A stretch of 64,000 bases of DNA from Nocardiopsis gilva YIM 90087 (GTDB lineage Bacteria; Actinomycetota; Actinomycetes; Streptosporangiales; Streptosporangiaceae): assembly GCF_002263495.1 (NCBI RefSeq), contig NZ_CP022753.1:5270001-5334000 (forward strand). The letters are read 5' to 3'. Shown piece after piece: positions 20,145 to 29,336 of this stretch; the first letter of the stretch is position 1, and the number at the start of each line of letters is the position of its first letter. The notes below the pieces were generated by a model, which was not told where the DNA came from, made no database searches, and saw nothing but the letters and a program-made list of their open reading frames with translations. A program made the position numbers and the translations under genes.

Positions 20145-21143
20145 ATGTCCACCCCACCCTCGGGCAGCGGATTCGGCGCCGTGTCGCGGGCCGGTCGCGC
20201 GACTGGTCGGCGCATCGACCGCCGCTCCGGCCGGGCCATCATCGTGTTCTGTGTCCTGGCCTGCGTACTTGCCTGGGTCCCCGTCTCCCCGCTGTGGCTC
20301 GGAGGCGACGGATTGGACCACCCGCAGGGGCGGCTGCTCATCGGGCTGATGATGTTCACTCCGGCTATGGCGGCGTTCATCGTTCTGCGGTTCGTCGACC
20401 GACCGGCCAGCATCCCCCGCGCGACGGGCATGACCCCGCTGCGCCCGGCCGGGCGCCTGCTGCGATACTGCGCCTGCGGGCTCGTCTTCCCGCCGATCGT
20501 CATGCTGGGCGGCGTCCTGCTCGCGACGGCGGCGGGCGCCTACCAGCCGGACCTGGCGAACTTCTCCGGCTTCCGCGTGTTCGCCGCCGGCCTGGGCCTC
20601 ACTGACGCGGACGGCCAAGGCGTCCCACTGGGCGCGCTCGGGCTCCTCGCCGCCCTGCAGCTGGTCGGCGTACTGCTCAGCCTGCCGATGATGTTCGGCG
20701 AGGAGTGGGGGTGGCGCGGCTACCTGCTGCCCGCGCTCGTGCCGATGGGAGTGGTTCCCGCGGCGGTGGCCCACGGAGTGGTGTGGGGCGTGTGGCACGC
20801 CCCGATCATCCTGCTCGGCTACAACTTCGGCCGACCCGACCTGATCGGCCTCGGCGCGATGACCGCGTTGAGCGTCCTGTTGGGCGCGGTCCTGGCCTGG
20901 CTGCGCCTGGCCTCCGGTTCGCTGTGGCCCGCTGTCATAGCGCACGGGGCGTTCAACAACTCGACCGCGATCGTCGTCGTCTTCAGCGACGCCGATGCGG
21001 GTCTGGGGACCTCCAGCACGCTGCCGAGCGCGGTCTGGGCCGCGATAGGCGCCTGCCTCCTCACCCTGATCGCCGTCGGCTACGCCGTCCACAGAATCCG
21101 ATCCTCGATGCACCCGAACCCCCACAAGGGAGCCGCGTCCTGA
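20145..21143 (+). CDS. CPBP family intramembrane metalloprotease
   Basis: 332 aa with about eight hydrophobic segments. The three CPBP (Abi, Rce1-like) motifs are complete: GEEWGWRGYL with the paired glutamates, HGVVWGVWHAP with two histidines, and HGAFN. These residues bind the catalytic zinc in the membrane. GGGAGGA sits just ahead of the ATG at 20145. It is divergent from the starter cassette and the gap holds the CCCCTA repeats, so it could share their control. Family members process membrane peptides or prenylated proteins, or act in bacteriocin self-immunity; nothing here shows the substrate. Confidence 0.9.
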   Translation: MSTPPSGSGFGAVSRAGRATGRRIDRRSGRAIIVFCVLACVLAWVPVSPLWLGGDGLDHPQGRLLIGLMMFTPAMAAFIVLRFVDRPASIPRATGMTPLRPAGRLLRYCACGLVFPPIVMLGGVLLATAAGAYQPDLANFSGFRVFAAGLGLTDADGQGVPLGALGLLAALQLVGVLLSLPMMFGEEWGWRGYLLPALVPMGVVPAAVAHGVVWGVWHAPIILLGYNFGRPDLIGLGAMTALSVLLGAVLAWLRLASGSLWPAVIAHGAFNNSTAIVVVFSDADAGLGTSSTLPSAVWAAIGACLLTLIAVGYAVHRIRSSMHPNPHKGAAS

Positions 21144-21256
21144 AACGCGAGAGTGGTATAAACCAGGCTCGTGACGTGGGGCTGTACGCCGATTGGCCGG
21201 GCCTCCCCGACGTACGCTGAGCACACACGGCGGGTACGTGAAGCTAGGAGACGGCG

Positions 21257-21832
21257 ATGTCCGGGGCGAGGGACTGGCGGTCCATGATGGAAGACTCCGC
21301 GCGGCTACTCCGGAAACGAACCGGCGCCGGGGTCGAGGAGTGGAACGCCCGGGTGCGAGCCAGCGGAGCCGACGACACGGAGGGCCAGTTGCGCTCATGG
21401 CTCACCGGCCAGGGCGTGACCGGATACGCGCAGGCACTCCTCGTCATGGAGCGGTTCGGCTACCCCGACTTCCTCACCGCCACCGCCGACGAACTCATCG
21501 ACGCCCAGTACGCCGACCGGCCCGCGCTACGCCCCGTGCTGGACGCCATCCTTGGCGCCGCGACGGGGTTCGACGAGGTCCATGTCCAGGCGCGCAAGAC
21601 GTACGTGTCGCTGGTCGGGCCGCGCCGGACCTTCGCCCTCGTTCGGGCATCGACGGCCAGGCGCGTCGATCTCGGCCTGCGACTCGAACCCCAGGGAACC
21701 GAGGGCAGGTTGCTCCCGGCCAGGAGCCTCGGCAACGACGACTTCCGGTGGCGGATCGCCCTCGCGTCTCCAGACGATGTCGACGACGAGGTCGTGGCCT
21801 GGCTGCGTCGCGCGTACGAGGTGAACCTCTAG
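21257..21832 (+). CDS. DUF4287/DUF5655-like domain protein
   Basis: 191 aa, soluble, no signal peptide. The N-terminal part (1-75) has the helical ARVRASGADDTEGQLRSWL-type pattern seen in DUF4287 proteins, and the C-terminal part (about 80-190) with VQARKTYVSLVGPRRTFALV resembles DUF5655. The catalytic role of this family is not known. ATG 21257 follows GGAGA at good spacing. It is 113 bp downstream of the CPBP gene and convergent with the ABC exporter. Probably a housekeeping-type gene, not part of the pathway. Confidence 0.75.
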   Translation: MSGARDWRSMMEDSARLLRKRTGAGVEEWNARVRASGADDTEGQLRSWLTGQGVTGYAQALLVMERFGYPDFLTATADELIDAQYADRPALRPVLDAILGAATGFDEVHVQARKTYVSLVGPRRTFALVRASTARRVDLGLRLEPQGTEGRLLPARSLGNDDFRWRIALASPDDVDDEVVAWLRRAYEVNL

Positions 21833-21918
21833 GGCGTGCATCGAGCGTGCTGGTCACAGCCCCTCGCGGTAGTCCCTTGTGGCGAACTGCGAAGAGTCCC
21901 CACGCTGCCCGGCCGTGA

Positions 21919-23865
21919 TCACGAGCGGCTCACCCGGTCGCGGACGCCGTGGTCGTCGGTCATGCCCAAGTACGCGTCGGCCTGGATGGAGAACAGCTGC
22001 CGGTAGTGACCGTTGGGCATGTCCATCAGCTGCTGGTGCGTCCCCTGCTCGATCACCCGGCCGTGGTCGAGCACGTAGATGCGGTCGGCCATCCGTACCG
22101 ACGCGAGCCGGTGGGTGATGAGCAGAACGGTGCTGCCGGTCGCTGCGGAGTGGAGGGTGTCGAAGAGCCGCTGCTCGGCGCGCGCGTCCAGAGCGGCGGT
22201 CGGCTCGTCGGCCACCACGAGGTCGGCGTCCCGGTACAGCCCTCGGGCCGCGGCGATGCGCTGCTTCTGCCCGCCGGAGAGGTCGGCGCCGTCGACGAAC
22301 CGCTTGTCCAGCAGCGTGTCCAGGCCGTGGGAGAGTTCGGCGACGACCTCGTCGGCGCCGCTGAGCTTCAACGCCCGGCGCAGCCGGGGCTCGTCGCAGG
22401 CGCTCTCCATGGTGATGTTGCGCCGCGCCGACAGCGGCCACTGCGTGTAGTCCTGGCTGATCAGCCCGATACGTGCGCGGTACTCCTCCGGCACGACGGT
22501 TGCCAGGTCGACGCCGTTCCACAGCACCGCCCCGCGCTGGGGCGTGTACAGCCCCGACAGCAGCCGCGCCAGCGTGCTCTTGCCCGACCCGTTCTCGCCG
22601 ACCAGGGCGACGACCTCGCCCCGGCGGATTTCGATGTCCACGCCGCGCAGGGCCGGTTCGTCCGTTCCGGGGTAGGAGAACACCAGCTCTCGGGTGGAGA
22701 GCACCTCCAGCGCGCCCGGCAGGGATCGCGTAGCGGGCCCAGGAAACCGGGTGCGGGCCTGGTCACAGAACTCCAGGAAGTCGTTGAAGAACAGCCCGGA
22801 CTCATAGCAGGCGTTGACGCTGTGCAGCAGTTGGTTCAGCGAGGTCTGGCCCTGGCGGATGGCCAGAACGGCGGTTCCGGCGACCGACAGCGGCATGGCG
22901 CCGGTCACCAGCAGTCCGCCCAGCGCGGTATAGGTGAGGGCGGTGGCCCCGCCGGAGACGGCGTCGCCGGTGGAGCGCACGAGGGTCTGGCGTCGGGCCA
23001 CCCCGAGCAGGGCGTCGCGCACGTGGTCGGCGGTGGCCACGTACTGCTCCAGCAGGAACGGGCGCATGGTGTGGGCGCGCAGCTCCGCCGCCGAGGAGCG
23101 GTCGGCGAGCAGGTCGCCGATGATCATCTCGCGGCGTCGGGTGGTCGTCATTTCGCGCAACTTGGCGTAGCGGATGCGCGCCGCGCGCACGGCCGCCCAC
23201 CCGTCGGGGAGCACTGTCAGTATCAGCAGCGGCAGCAAGAGGACGTGGAGGACGGAGAGCACCCCGGCGACCGCGACGAGGCCGATGAGCGCGGTCAGGA
23301 CGTCGACGGTGTGGCTGACCATCCGCGCGACCTCACGCGTACCGCGATCGCGCGCCCGGTACATGGTGTCGGCGAAGTCGGAGTCGTCGAAGGACTCCAA
23401 TCGGATGTGCGACGTCAGCCGGAACAGCTCGAGTTCGACCGCGCGCTCGACCTGGGGCGCCAGCCGCGACTGCGCCCACCCGGCGCCCGCGGCCAGCGCC
23501 CCGCGCGTCATCGCGGCCCCGGCCACCAGCAGCAGGGAGGGCAGGGCAGCGCGCACCCGGTCCGGAGTCGGCCCGGCACTGAACAGCGACTCCAGCACCC
23601 CGGCCACCGCGATCAGCCCGAACGCCGTGAACACCCCGGCCGCCACGTTCAACCCCAGCGTCGCCGCGGTGTCGCGCGGGCTGGCCCGCCACGACCACCG
23701 CAGCGCCGTCACCACCAGCGCCGGCAGCCGCGCCGCGACCTGCCAGATCGACGTGGACTCCAGCTCCTCGACCCAGGGACTGTAGCGGCTGGCCTTGACC
23801 TCCGGCAGCTGCGCGGCGGATGGGCGTGCCGCGGCGGCCGGAGAGCGTCGGCGCCAGGGTCGCAT
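21919..23865 (-). CDS. ABC exporter, fused permease and ATPase
   Basis: 648 aa half-transporter: a membrane domain with several hydrophobic segments (about 60-340) followed by an ATPase. Walker A GENGSGKST, Q-loop SQDYTQWP, signature DLSGGQKQ, Walker B LVVADEP and switch His in LITHR are all intact, so it should be active as a dimer. ATG 23865 chosen; a TTG one codon upstream is possible. Its place between the starter cassette and the PKS block suggests macrolactam export or self-protection, an inference only; these exporters also carry lipids or peptides. Confidence 0.9.
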   Translation of the reverse strand: MRPWRRRSPAAAARPSAAQLPEVKASRYSPWVEELESTSIWQVAARLPALVVTALRWSWRASPRDTAATLGLNVAAGVFTAFGLIAVAGVLESLFSAGPTPDRVRAALPSLLLVAGAAMTRGALAAGAGWAQSRLAPQVERAVELELFRLTSHIRLESFDDSDFADTMYRARDRGTREVARMVSHTVDVLTALIGLVAVAGVLSVLHVLLLPLLILTVLPDGWAAVRAARIRYAKLREMTTTRRREMIIGDLLADRSSAAELRAHTMRPFLLEQYVATADHVRDALLGVARRQTLVRSTGDAVSGGATALTYTALGGLLVTGAMPLSVAGTAVLAIRQGQTSLNQLLHSVNACYESGLFFNDFLEFCDQARTRFPGPATRSLPGALEVLSTRELVFSYPGTDEPALRGVDIEIRRGEVVALVGENGSGKSTLARLLSGLYTPQRGAVLWNGVDLATVVPEEYRARIGLISQDYTQWPLSARRNITMESACDEPRLRRALKLSGADEVVAELSHGLDTLLDKRFVDGADLSGGQKQRIAAARGLYRDADLVVADEPTAALDARAEQRLFDTLHSAATGSTVLLITHRLASVRMADRIYVLDHGRVIEQGTHQQLMDMPNGHYRQLFSIQADAYLGMTDDHGVRDRVSRS

Positions 23866-24458
23866 CAAGCGCTCATCACCTCACAAGAGTGACAGGGAGT
23901 ACGCGCCCCAGCTTGCGGGAGGAGCTCACGACGGCGCCGCGGTTTCCCGAAATTTCGGGAACCGGACCACGACCGCAACCCGGCCAGGCACCGCTCACGC
24001 GCGGCGACGCAGCAAGGTTCGCGCCCCGATATCGCCGACCCGAAACCGCGAACCCCACCTCGGCGCACGGGCGGGCCCCGGCCCAGCGGGTGGAGGTCCG
24101 GGTAAAGCCCACAGGCCGCTGGTCACGCCCGCGCTTCGCGATGCCGCAACCGCATCGGATCGGCGGCGCGGCCAACGTCGTGGGAGCGCGGCAGCGGCCC
24201 CCGGTCGGCGCAGTCGAGGACCAGTTCTCCGATGTTCTCTCCACCCCAAGCGGGCCGCCTGTGCCAGCTGCTGCTGTGCGCCAACACCGCGCGAGCCGCC
24301 AAACGAACGGGAAGGACGCCCCTCGCATGCCAGCGACAGCGAGCACCTTCAGTGTCCGCTGCCTTCAATATTCCGCGCGCTTTCCCCATCACCGTCAAGT
24401 GCGTGGTAATCCGTGAACGCAGGTCGACAGCACGTCTTCATCGTCTACCGAATTCCCC
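23866..24458. other. Long intergenic region, no convincing gene
   Basis: 593 bp between divergent genes. Several overlapping frames stay open because of high GC, but none has a ribosome site, domain or codon pattern to support it. It should hold the exporter promoter at its left end. It ends at a 62-bp palindromic element. Confidence 0.5.
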
Positions 24459-24520
24459 GTTGATCTCGGGAAAGTGCGCCAAAAATCCGATAGAATTTGG
24501 CGCACTTTCCCGAGATCAAC
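24459..24520. repeat. 62-bp palindromic element (stem type C), left of AbiEi-like gene
   Basis: Termini GTTGATCTCGG/CCGAGATCAAC, perfect 25-bp arms containing GAAAGTGCGCCAAA. Nearly identical to the element at 25650 (two base changes). GAGG directly after it serves as ribosome site for the next gene. Confidence 0.92.
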
Positions 24521-24529
24521 GAGGCGCCT

Positions 24530-25654
24530 GTGGATGGACTCAGCAGCGACAGGGCTGGGTGCCGCATCGTTTCCTTATGGGACGTCTTCCTTGCATACCT
24601 GAGCAACTTCGTCGGGCCCTTCCTCGGGTCTGAGGCGTGCAGGCGCGCGCTGATCACACGCCACCAGTTGCGGCGCTCCTCCTGGGTGAAGCTATGGCCG
24701 AACGTCTACACACACGTCGACAGTTGCCCTAATTCGCTCCTGACGCGTTTGCGTGGGCTCATGCTGATCATCCCGCAGGGGGCGGTGATCGGAGGGTCGG
24801 CAGCCGCAACCCTTCATGGCGCCGACTACCGGCGCAGGGGAGAACAGATCACGGTTGTCGTCCCCAGGGATACCCCCATGCATCCACGCGAGTACGTGAA
24901 GGTAACGCACGCTGAACTGAGTCGGGACGACACGTCGCTCATCCGAGGAGTCGCGGTCACGTCACCTCTGCGTACCGCCTTCGACTTGGCCCGGCTGGCG
25001 AAACAGGGAGGTGATGGGACTCTGCGCGAGCCTGTTGCCGCCCTCAACGCGATGCTGCATGTGGGAGTGGAGCCGCACGACGACCGGGAGATCCTGTTCA
25101 GCCCGGACGCCTTCCGCTGTTATGTGGGGCAGGAACGGCTGTTCAGATGGGCTGGGGTACGGCAGGCGGCGGCGGTCGCGGAGTTCGCCGAGCCACTCAT
25201 TCAGTCGCCCGAGGAGTCCCGGCTGATGATGGACCTGGTGGGCGCGGGGCTACCGAAGCCGGTCGCACAGTACCCGCTCGCCACACCCGGCGGGCGCCGC
25301 GCCAACGCCTATCTCGACCTCGCCTACCCGGAGCTGGGGATCGGCATCGAGTACGACGGGGAGTGCCACGCGGACCGGCGAGAGTCCGATGTGGAGCGTC
25401 GACACCGCATCGAGGAGCAGGGATTCCAATTGTTCGTACTCACCAAGAGCACGCGCGGGGAGCTGCTCCCGAAGGTCGTGCGGGCAGTACGCGCGCGGTC
25501 GAGGGCGCGAGGTGTGTACGTCTCCGACATATGCCCTCGTCAGGCCCTCGCCGTTCAGATGAAGGCCGCCTCACAGCTGCGGCAAGAACGCGAGCGGCGC
25601 GGTACCGACAGCAACACCCCGCGGCCCGGCCGCCGCCTCTCCTTTCCTCGTTGA
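24530..25654 (+). CDS. AbiEi-type antitoxin-like N-terminus with DUF559/Vsr-like nuclease C-terminus
   Basis: 374 aa from GTG 24530. GAGG at 24521-24524, touching the left palindromic element, gives 5-nt spacing; the open frame continues back to a TTG at 24497 inside the element. The N-terminal part (ITRHQLRR, WPNVYTHV, GGSAAATLHG, TSPLRTAFDLAR) matches the winged-helix AbiEi family common in actinobacteria. The C-terminal part has LDLAYPELGIGIEYDGE and a QLF-type strand, like PD-(D/E)XK DUF559 nucleases. The TGA stop lies inside the right palindromic element. No toxin partner (AbiEii) is adjacent. Role unknown: a solitary antitoxin, a nuclease or the cargo of a small mobile unit. Confidence 0.8.
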   Translation: MDGLSSDRAGCRIVSLWDVFLAYLSNFVGPFLGSEACRRALITRHQLRRSSWVKLWPNVYTHVDSCPNSLLTRLRGLMLIIPQGAVIGGSAAATLHGADYRRRGEQITVVVPRDTPMHPREYVKVTHAELSRDDTSLIRGVAVTSPLRTAFDLARLAKQGGDGTLREPVAALNAMLHVGVEPHDDREILFSPDAFRCYVGQERLFRWAGVRQAAAVAEFAEPLIQSPEESRLMMDLVGAGLPKPVAQYPLATPGGRRANAYLDLAYPELGIGIEYDGECHADRRESDVERRHRIEEQGFQLFVLTKSTRGELLPKVVRAVRARSRARGVYVSDICPRQALAVQMKAASQLRQERERRGTDSNTPRPGRRLSFPR

Positions 25655-25711
25655 TCTCGGGAAAGTGCGCCAAAAATCCGATAGAATTTGGCACATTTTC
25701 CCGAGATCAAC
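25650..25711. repeat. 62-bp palindromic element (stem type C), right of AbiEi-like gene
   Basis: Same 62-bp length and termini as the left copy; differs from it at two bases in the right arm (GGCACATTTT for GGCGCACTTT). The flanks TCCTCG and CGAGGA extend the palindrome by several bases. It provides the stop codon of the gene before it. Confidence 0.92.
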
Positions 25712-26010
25712 GAGGATTTTCCTGCACGGCTGGGATCGTCGCCGCGAGCGCGCTCATGCCGGCCGAGATCCCACAGTTTGTCCAGCGCAACGCTGCAGCG
25801 CTGACACTTTGGTACCAGCCGTAGGCGAAGGGCCGAGCTCACAGGGCCGGGCGCAGCCCGGGTGCCGCACCAGGGGCATCCGAGTGCGGGAACCAGGCGT
25901 GTTCCGGGCACCGAACCCGGTCCAGGCGGTCGTGGAATTCCCCCTGTCGCCGCGACTCCTGCTGAGCTACGGTCGGGGCGCCCCCCGACGAACGGGCAAT
26001 TGAGGCCGTG

Positions 26011-26190
26011 ATGGGCAGCCGGTCGCCTGCTTCAGCGCTCACGCACTTGTTCACCCAGTCGGGCTTGTCCAAGCGGGGCTTTGCCAACGCCGTCGCCGAG
26101 CGGGCGCGTCATCCGCTTCTGGCCCTTACCTGCGTGAGGCTCAACTGTTGGGCGACTCAACGACCTGTGGGAAGCGTTGCCGCAGCCGCA
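26011..26190 (+). pseudogene. Possible remnant of an XRE-type regulator N-terminus
   Basis: The frame reads ALTHLFTQSGLSKRGFANAV and then ALTCVRLNCWATQRPVG, which looks like the helix-turn-helix start of actinobacterial regulators, but it runs into a hairpin (26173-26214) and the opposite gene with no effector domain. Probably decayed. The rest of 25712-26254 shows nothing I can name. Confidence 0.3.
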
Positions 26191-26214
26191 AATACCTCCG
26201 GCTGCGGCAACGCT
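26173..26214 (-). terminator. Strong hairpin downstream of XRE regulator
   Basis: Perfect 16-bp stem AGCGTTGCCGCAGCCG with a 10-nt loop, 41 bp past the regulator stop. It lacks a T-tract on the minus strand but is of the tail-poor type common in high-GC actinomycetes. Confidence 0.55.
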
Positions 26215-26254
26215 CACTTTCGCCGCCGCACGCTTGCGGATGAAGCCTGGCCGG

Positions 26255-27127
26255 CTACCGATCGGCCCCCTCGGAGAGTTCTGCCTCTGTGGGGCTGGCC
26301 ATGTCGAGTAGCAGCAGCGCGTCGTGGTCCGGGGTGCCGGGCGGTGCCTGGTAGGTGACGAGGCGCTGTCCGTCGGTGCGGAAGATCGCCATCACCTCGA
26401 AGCTGAGGCACATCGAGCCGACCTCCGGGTGCTGGAAGTGCTTCTGGCCGCCGCCGCGCGCCTGAACGTCGTACCGCTCCCACAGGCGGGCGAACTCCGG
26501 GCTCTTCACCACGAGTTCACCGACGAGCTGGGCCAGCTCCGGCATGTCCGGGTCGGCGCCCGCCGTCGCACGCAGGTGGGCCGCGCTGTGCGCTGCCATC
26601 TCCTCCCAGTCGCGGTACAGCGTGCGGCCCATGGGGTGCAGGAACATGTATCGGGTGATGTTGCGACGCTCCGGCGGCCAGTCCGTGATGCCGTGGAAGA
26701 GGCGCAGGCCGGGCCGGTTGGCGGCCAGCAGGTCATTGGCGCGGTTGACGACGTAGGCCGGTGAGGGCCGCAGCGTCTCCAGCAGGGCGCGGACCGACTC
26801 CCGTACGGCGCGTTCCGGGGCCGGGGGCTGCGTCGGCGCCTGGCCCGCTGCGAGCGCCGCCAGCTCGTGCAGCCGCCGCAGCGCGTCACCGGAGAGCTGC
26901 AGCGCCTCGCCGAGCGCGGTGACGACGGAGGGCGAGGGCCGGTTCTCGCGGCCGCGCTCAAGGCGCGTGTAGTAGTCGACACTGACCCCGGCCAGCGTCG
27001 CCAGCTCCTCGCGGCGCAGTCCCGGAGTGCGGCGGATGCCTGTACCCGCAGGCAGGCCCACGTCCTGCGGGCGGATCTGTGCGCGGCGGGCGCGGAGGAA
27101 GCGGCCCAGTTCCGTACCTTCGCTCAT
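26255..27127 (-). CDS. XRE helix-turn-helix regulator with MmyB-like ligand domain
   Basis: 290 aa. The N-terminal HTH (about 30-85) contains GLRREELATLAGVSVDYYTR and LERGRENRPS, the hallmark of the MmyB/HTH_31 group; residues 110-280 form the MmyB-like C-terminal domain (NRANDLLAANRP, FHGITDWPPERRN). ATG 27127 starts MSEGTELG; the frame is open further upstream but without family similarity. It is divergent from the MFS exporter gene with 154 bp between them, the classic arrangement in which the regulator represses its neighbour until a ligand binds. There is no sign that it governs the PKS genes. Confidence 0.9.
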   Translation of the reverse strand: MSEGTELGRFLRARRAQIRPQDVGLPAGTGIRRTPGLRREELATLAGVSVDYYTRLERGRENRPSPSVVTALGEALQLSGDALRRLHELAALAAGQAPTQPPAPERAVRESVRALLETLRPSPAYVVNRANDLLAANRPGLRLFHGITDWPPERRNITRYMFLHPMGRTLYRDWEEMAAHSAAHLRATAGADPDMPELAQLVGELVVKSPEFARLWERYDVQARGGGQKHFQHPEVGSMCLSFEVMAIFRTDGQRLVTYQAPPGTPDHDALLLLDMASPTEAELSEGADR

Positions 27128-27281
27128 CCGCCCATTGTCGCGAAGGGGAACGCATCCAGGGAGGCCGTACCACGGCCAGGAACAGCGCTCCCCTGGACGG
27201 CTCGGCCTGCCCGGGGCCGTAGACGCAGAGCAAGCTGCTGTCCGTATCCGACAGGAACGGCACAGCGAGGAGCAGCTCACG

Positions 27282-28685
27282 ATGAGCGCGGCGCGATCCG
27301 GGCAAGCCCCGGCAGTCGAGGCAAGCTCGGTTACCCGAGGCGGGTCAGGGTCAGGGCGGCCAGGCTCTCCCGGCGCTGCTCTGGTCGCGGCCGTCCTCGG
27401 CTTCTTCGTGATCACCCTGGATGTCTCCGGCGTCAACGTGGCGCTGCCCGCCGTGCGGGAAGAACTCGGCGGCTCGATGTCCGGGATCCAGTGGATCGCC
27501 GACAGCTACACACTGATGTTCGCGGCGCTGATGCTCTCCGCCGGTGCCTTCTCGGACCGGATCGGCGCGCGGCGCGCGTACGGCTGGGGGCTCGGCGTCT
27601 TCACCCTGGCCTCGCTAGCCTGCGGGGCAGCGCCGACGCTCGGGACGCTGATGGCGGCGCGGGTGGTGCAGGGAAGCGCGGCAGCGGTGATGGTGCCCGC
27701 GTCGCTGTCGCTGATCCGGCAGGGGTTCCCCGATCCGGCCGCGCGGGCGCGTGGCATTGCCCTGTGGACGGTCGGCGGCGCGGTGGCCGTCGCTGCGGGA
27801 CCCGTCCTGGGCGGGCTGCTCACCACGGAGTGGAGCTGGCGCGCCGTGTTCTTCCTGAACGTGCCCGCCGGGCTCGCCGGTTTCCTGGTCCTGCTGCGGG
27901 CGGCGCGCTCCCCGCGCCACGCTGCCGCTTTCGACCTGCCGGGACAGATGACGGCGGTACTGGCGCTGGCCGCACTGACCTTCACCGTGATCGAGGGCGG
28001 GCGCGACGGGTTCACCGGCACCGTCCTTGCCGCAGCCGGGGTCGCGGTGCTGTCCGGGGCCGGTTTCCTGGCCGTCGAGGCGCGGCGGCGCACGCCGATG
28101 CTGCCACTGGGGCTGTTTCGCCAGCGCGGCGTCACCGTGCCGGTCATCGCAGGCTTCGCCCTCAACGCCGCGTTCTACGGTGGGGTGTTCGTACTGAGCC
28201 TCTTCTTCCAGGAGGAGCGGGGGCAGTCGGCGCTGTCGGCCGGGCTGATGTTCGTGCCGATGGCGGTCATCACCGCCAACTTCAACTACCTCTCACCGAG
28301 GGCGGTTTCCCGCTACGGCCCGCGTGCGGTGGTCGTGGCAGGACTGCTGACCGGCACGCTGGGCTGCGGCGGGCTACTCGCCGTCGACACCGGCACGCCC
28401 TCGTGGGTGACCGTCCTGCTGATGATCCCACTGGGCATCGGCGGCTCCCTCGCCATGCCCGCGCTGACCTCCCTGATGCTCGAGAGCGTCGCCGCCGAGC
28501 GGGCCGGCACGGCAGCAGCGCTACTCAACACCAGCCGCCAGACGGGCGGAGCGCTCAGCATCGCAGTCTTCGGCGCGCTCCTCGCAGCGGACTTCATACC
28601 GGGGATGCGGGAGAGCCTGCTGCTCGCCGCATGCCTGCTGGCGGCCAATGCGCTGGGCGCTGCGGCGCTGCTACCGCGACGGTGA
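27282..28685 (+). CDS. MFS multidrug exporter (DHA2, 14-helix type)
   Basis: 467 aa with about 14 hydrophobic segments, as in EmrB/QacA drug:proton antiporters. Motif A appears as SDRIGARRAYGWG in the loop after helix 2, and the antiporter motif as GGAVAVAAGPVLGGLL in helix 5. ATG 27282 follows GAGGAG about 10 nt upstream. It is likely controlled by the divergent XRE/MmyB gene. It may export a drug or the macrolactam, but the pairing is common outside clusters, so membership of the pathway is uncertain. Confidence 0.9.
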   Translation: MSAARSGQAPAVEASSVTRGGSGSGRPGSPGAALVAAVLGFFVITLDVSGVNVALPAVREELGGSMSGIQWIADSYTLMFAALMLSAGAFSDRIGARRAYGWGLGVFTLASLACGAAPTLGTLMAARVVQGSAAAVMVPASLSLIRQGFPDPAARARGIALWTVGGAVAVAAGPVLGGLLTTEWSWRAVFFLNVPAGLAGFLVLLRAARSPRHAAAFDLPGQMTAVLALAALTFTVIEGGRDGFTGTVLAAAGVAVLSGAGFLAVEARRRTPMLPLGLFRQRGVTVPVIAGFALNAAFYGGVFVLSLFFQEERGQSALSAGLMFVPMAVITANFNYLSPRAVSRYGPRAVVVAGLLTGTLGCGGLLAVDTGTPSWVTVLLMIPLGIGGSLAMPALTSLMLESVAAERAGTAAALLNTSRQTGGALSIAVFGALLAADFIPGMRESLLLAACLLAANALGAAALLPRR

Positions 28686-29014
28686 GGACGGCCGCAGTGC
28701 GTCCATCTCCGCGTGCGCGAAACTCTGAAGCGGTGGTGGATGTTCCGCTCCCCTGCCACCTTCGCTGCTGGGGGCTGCTGGCAGGAGACCTGCGTCCGGT
28801 GGGTGTGCTGGTCAGGAGCGCCGGTAGTGGCGTTGATGCTCGCGGCGTGAGAAGGAGGACACCCCCGCTCCGGCAAGGCACTGAAGCGACACCCCTCATT
28901 GAAACGTAACCAATTGACCGCATGTGGTCACAGGGAATCATCCGATGAAAAATCAACCGATGATCCTGTTAGCGTGAGCGCCGCACTGGCCCCGTCACGG
29001 AACGAAACCAAGCC
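28686..29014. other. Intergenic region after MFS gene, no gene seen
   Basis: 329 bp. The stretch 28905-28975 is AT-richer than its surroundings and probably contains the promoter of the small ORF at 29015. No RNA gene, repeat or convincing ORF was found. Confidence 0.45.
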
Positions 29015-29305
29015 ATGACCACATCCAGGCACAGCCCCCTGCGCCGCCTGACCACCCTCCCCATCACCCTCCTGACATCGGTCGCCCTGATGACCTCGAC
29101 CAGCCCGGCATCCGCCGAGGTCCTCCAACAGGCCCACTAGCAGCAGGCCGTCGCCGAGGTCGCGCAGGCCTACGGCGCCGCAGCAGCGGCCGGTGGGATC
29201 GTGGTCGCCGGCAGCTGGGTCAGTGCCGAGGCCGCTGGTGCCTTCTCGGCGTCGCTGGCCGCTGGCTCGGGTGTGTCCGCGCTGGTGGCCCAGTACCTCT
29301 GCTGA
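29015..29305 (+). pseudogene. Small secreted Ala/Gly-rich protein interrupted by an amber codon
   Basis: The frame has 96 codons with one TAG at codon 42 (29138-29140). Before it is a typical signal peptide: basic MTTSRHSPLRR, hydrophobic LTTLPITLLTSVALM, and a cleavage-type site PASA-EV. After it the frame continues as QQAVAEVAQAYGAAAAAGG and on to VSALVAQYLC, with no further stop until 29303. One base change (TAC to TAG) would explain the break. Either a recent pseudogene, a sequence error, or read-through. Function unknown; the length and Gly/Ala-rich hydrophobic body recall small secreted or bacteriocin-like peptides, but nothing proves it. Confidence 0.5.
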
Positions 29306-29336
29306 CGCCCCCCGACCGAAGAGCTAGGAGATCATC

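Noticed and set aside
10760-23892. Plus-strand frames opposite the starter cassette and the ABC exporter (10760-12580, 17889-19997, 21949-23892)
   Set aside because: They overlap genes with full family motifs on the other strand and show no recognisable domain or ribosome site of their own.
23795-24416. Overlapping frames between the ABC exporter and the AbiEi-like gene (both strands)
   Set aside because: Several frames are open at once, none with a ribosome site, domain or coherent composition.
26255-27127. XRE/MmyB regulator as the regulator of the macrolactam cluster
   Set aside because: Its divergent pairing with the MFS gene explains it fully; the CCCCTA repeats are not found next to it.
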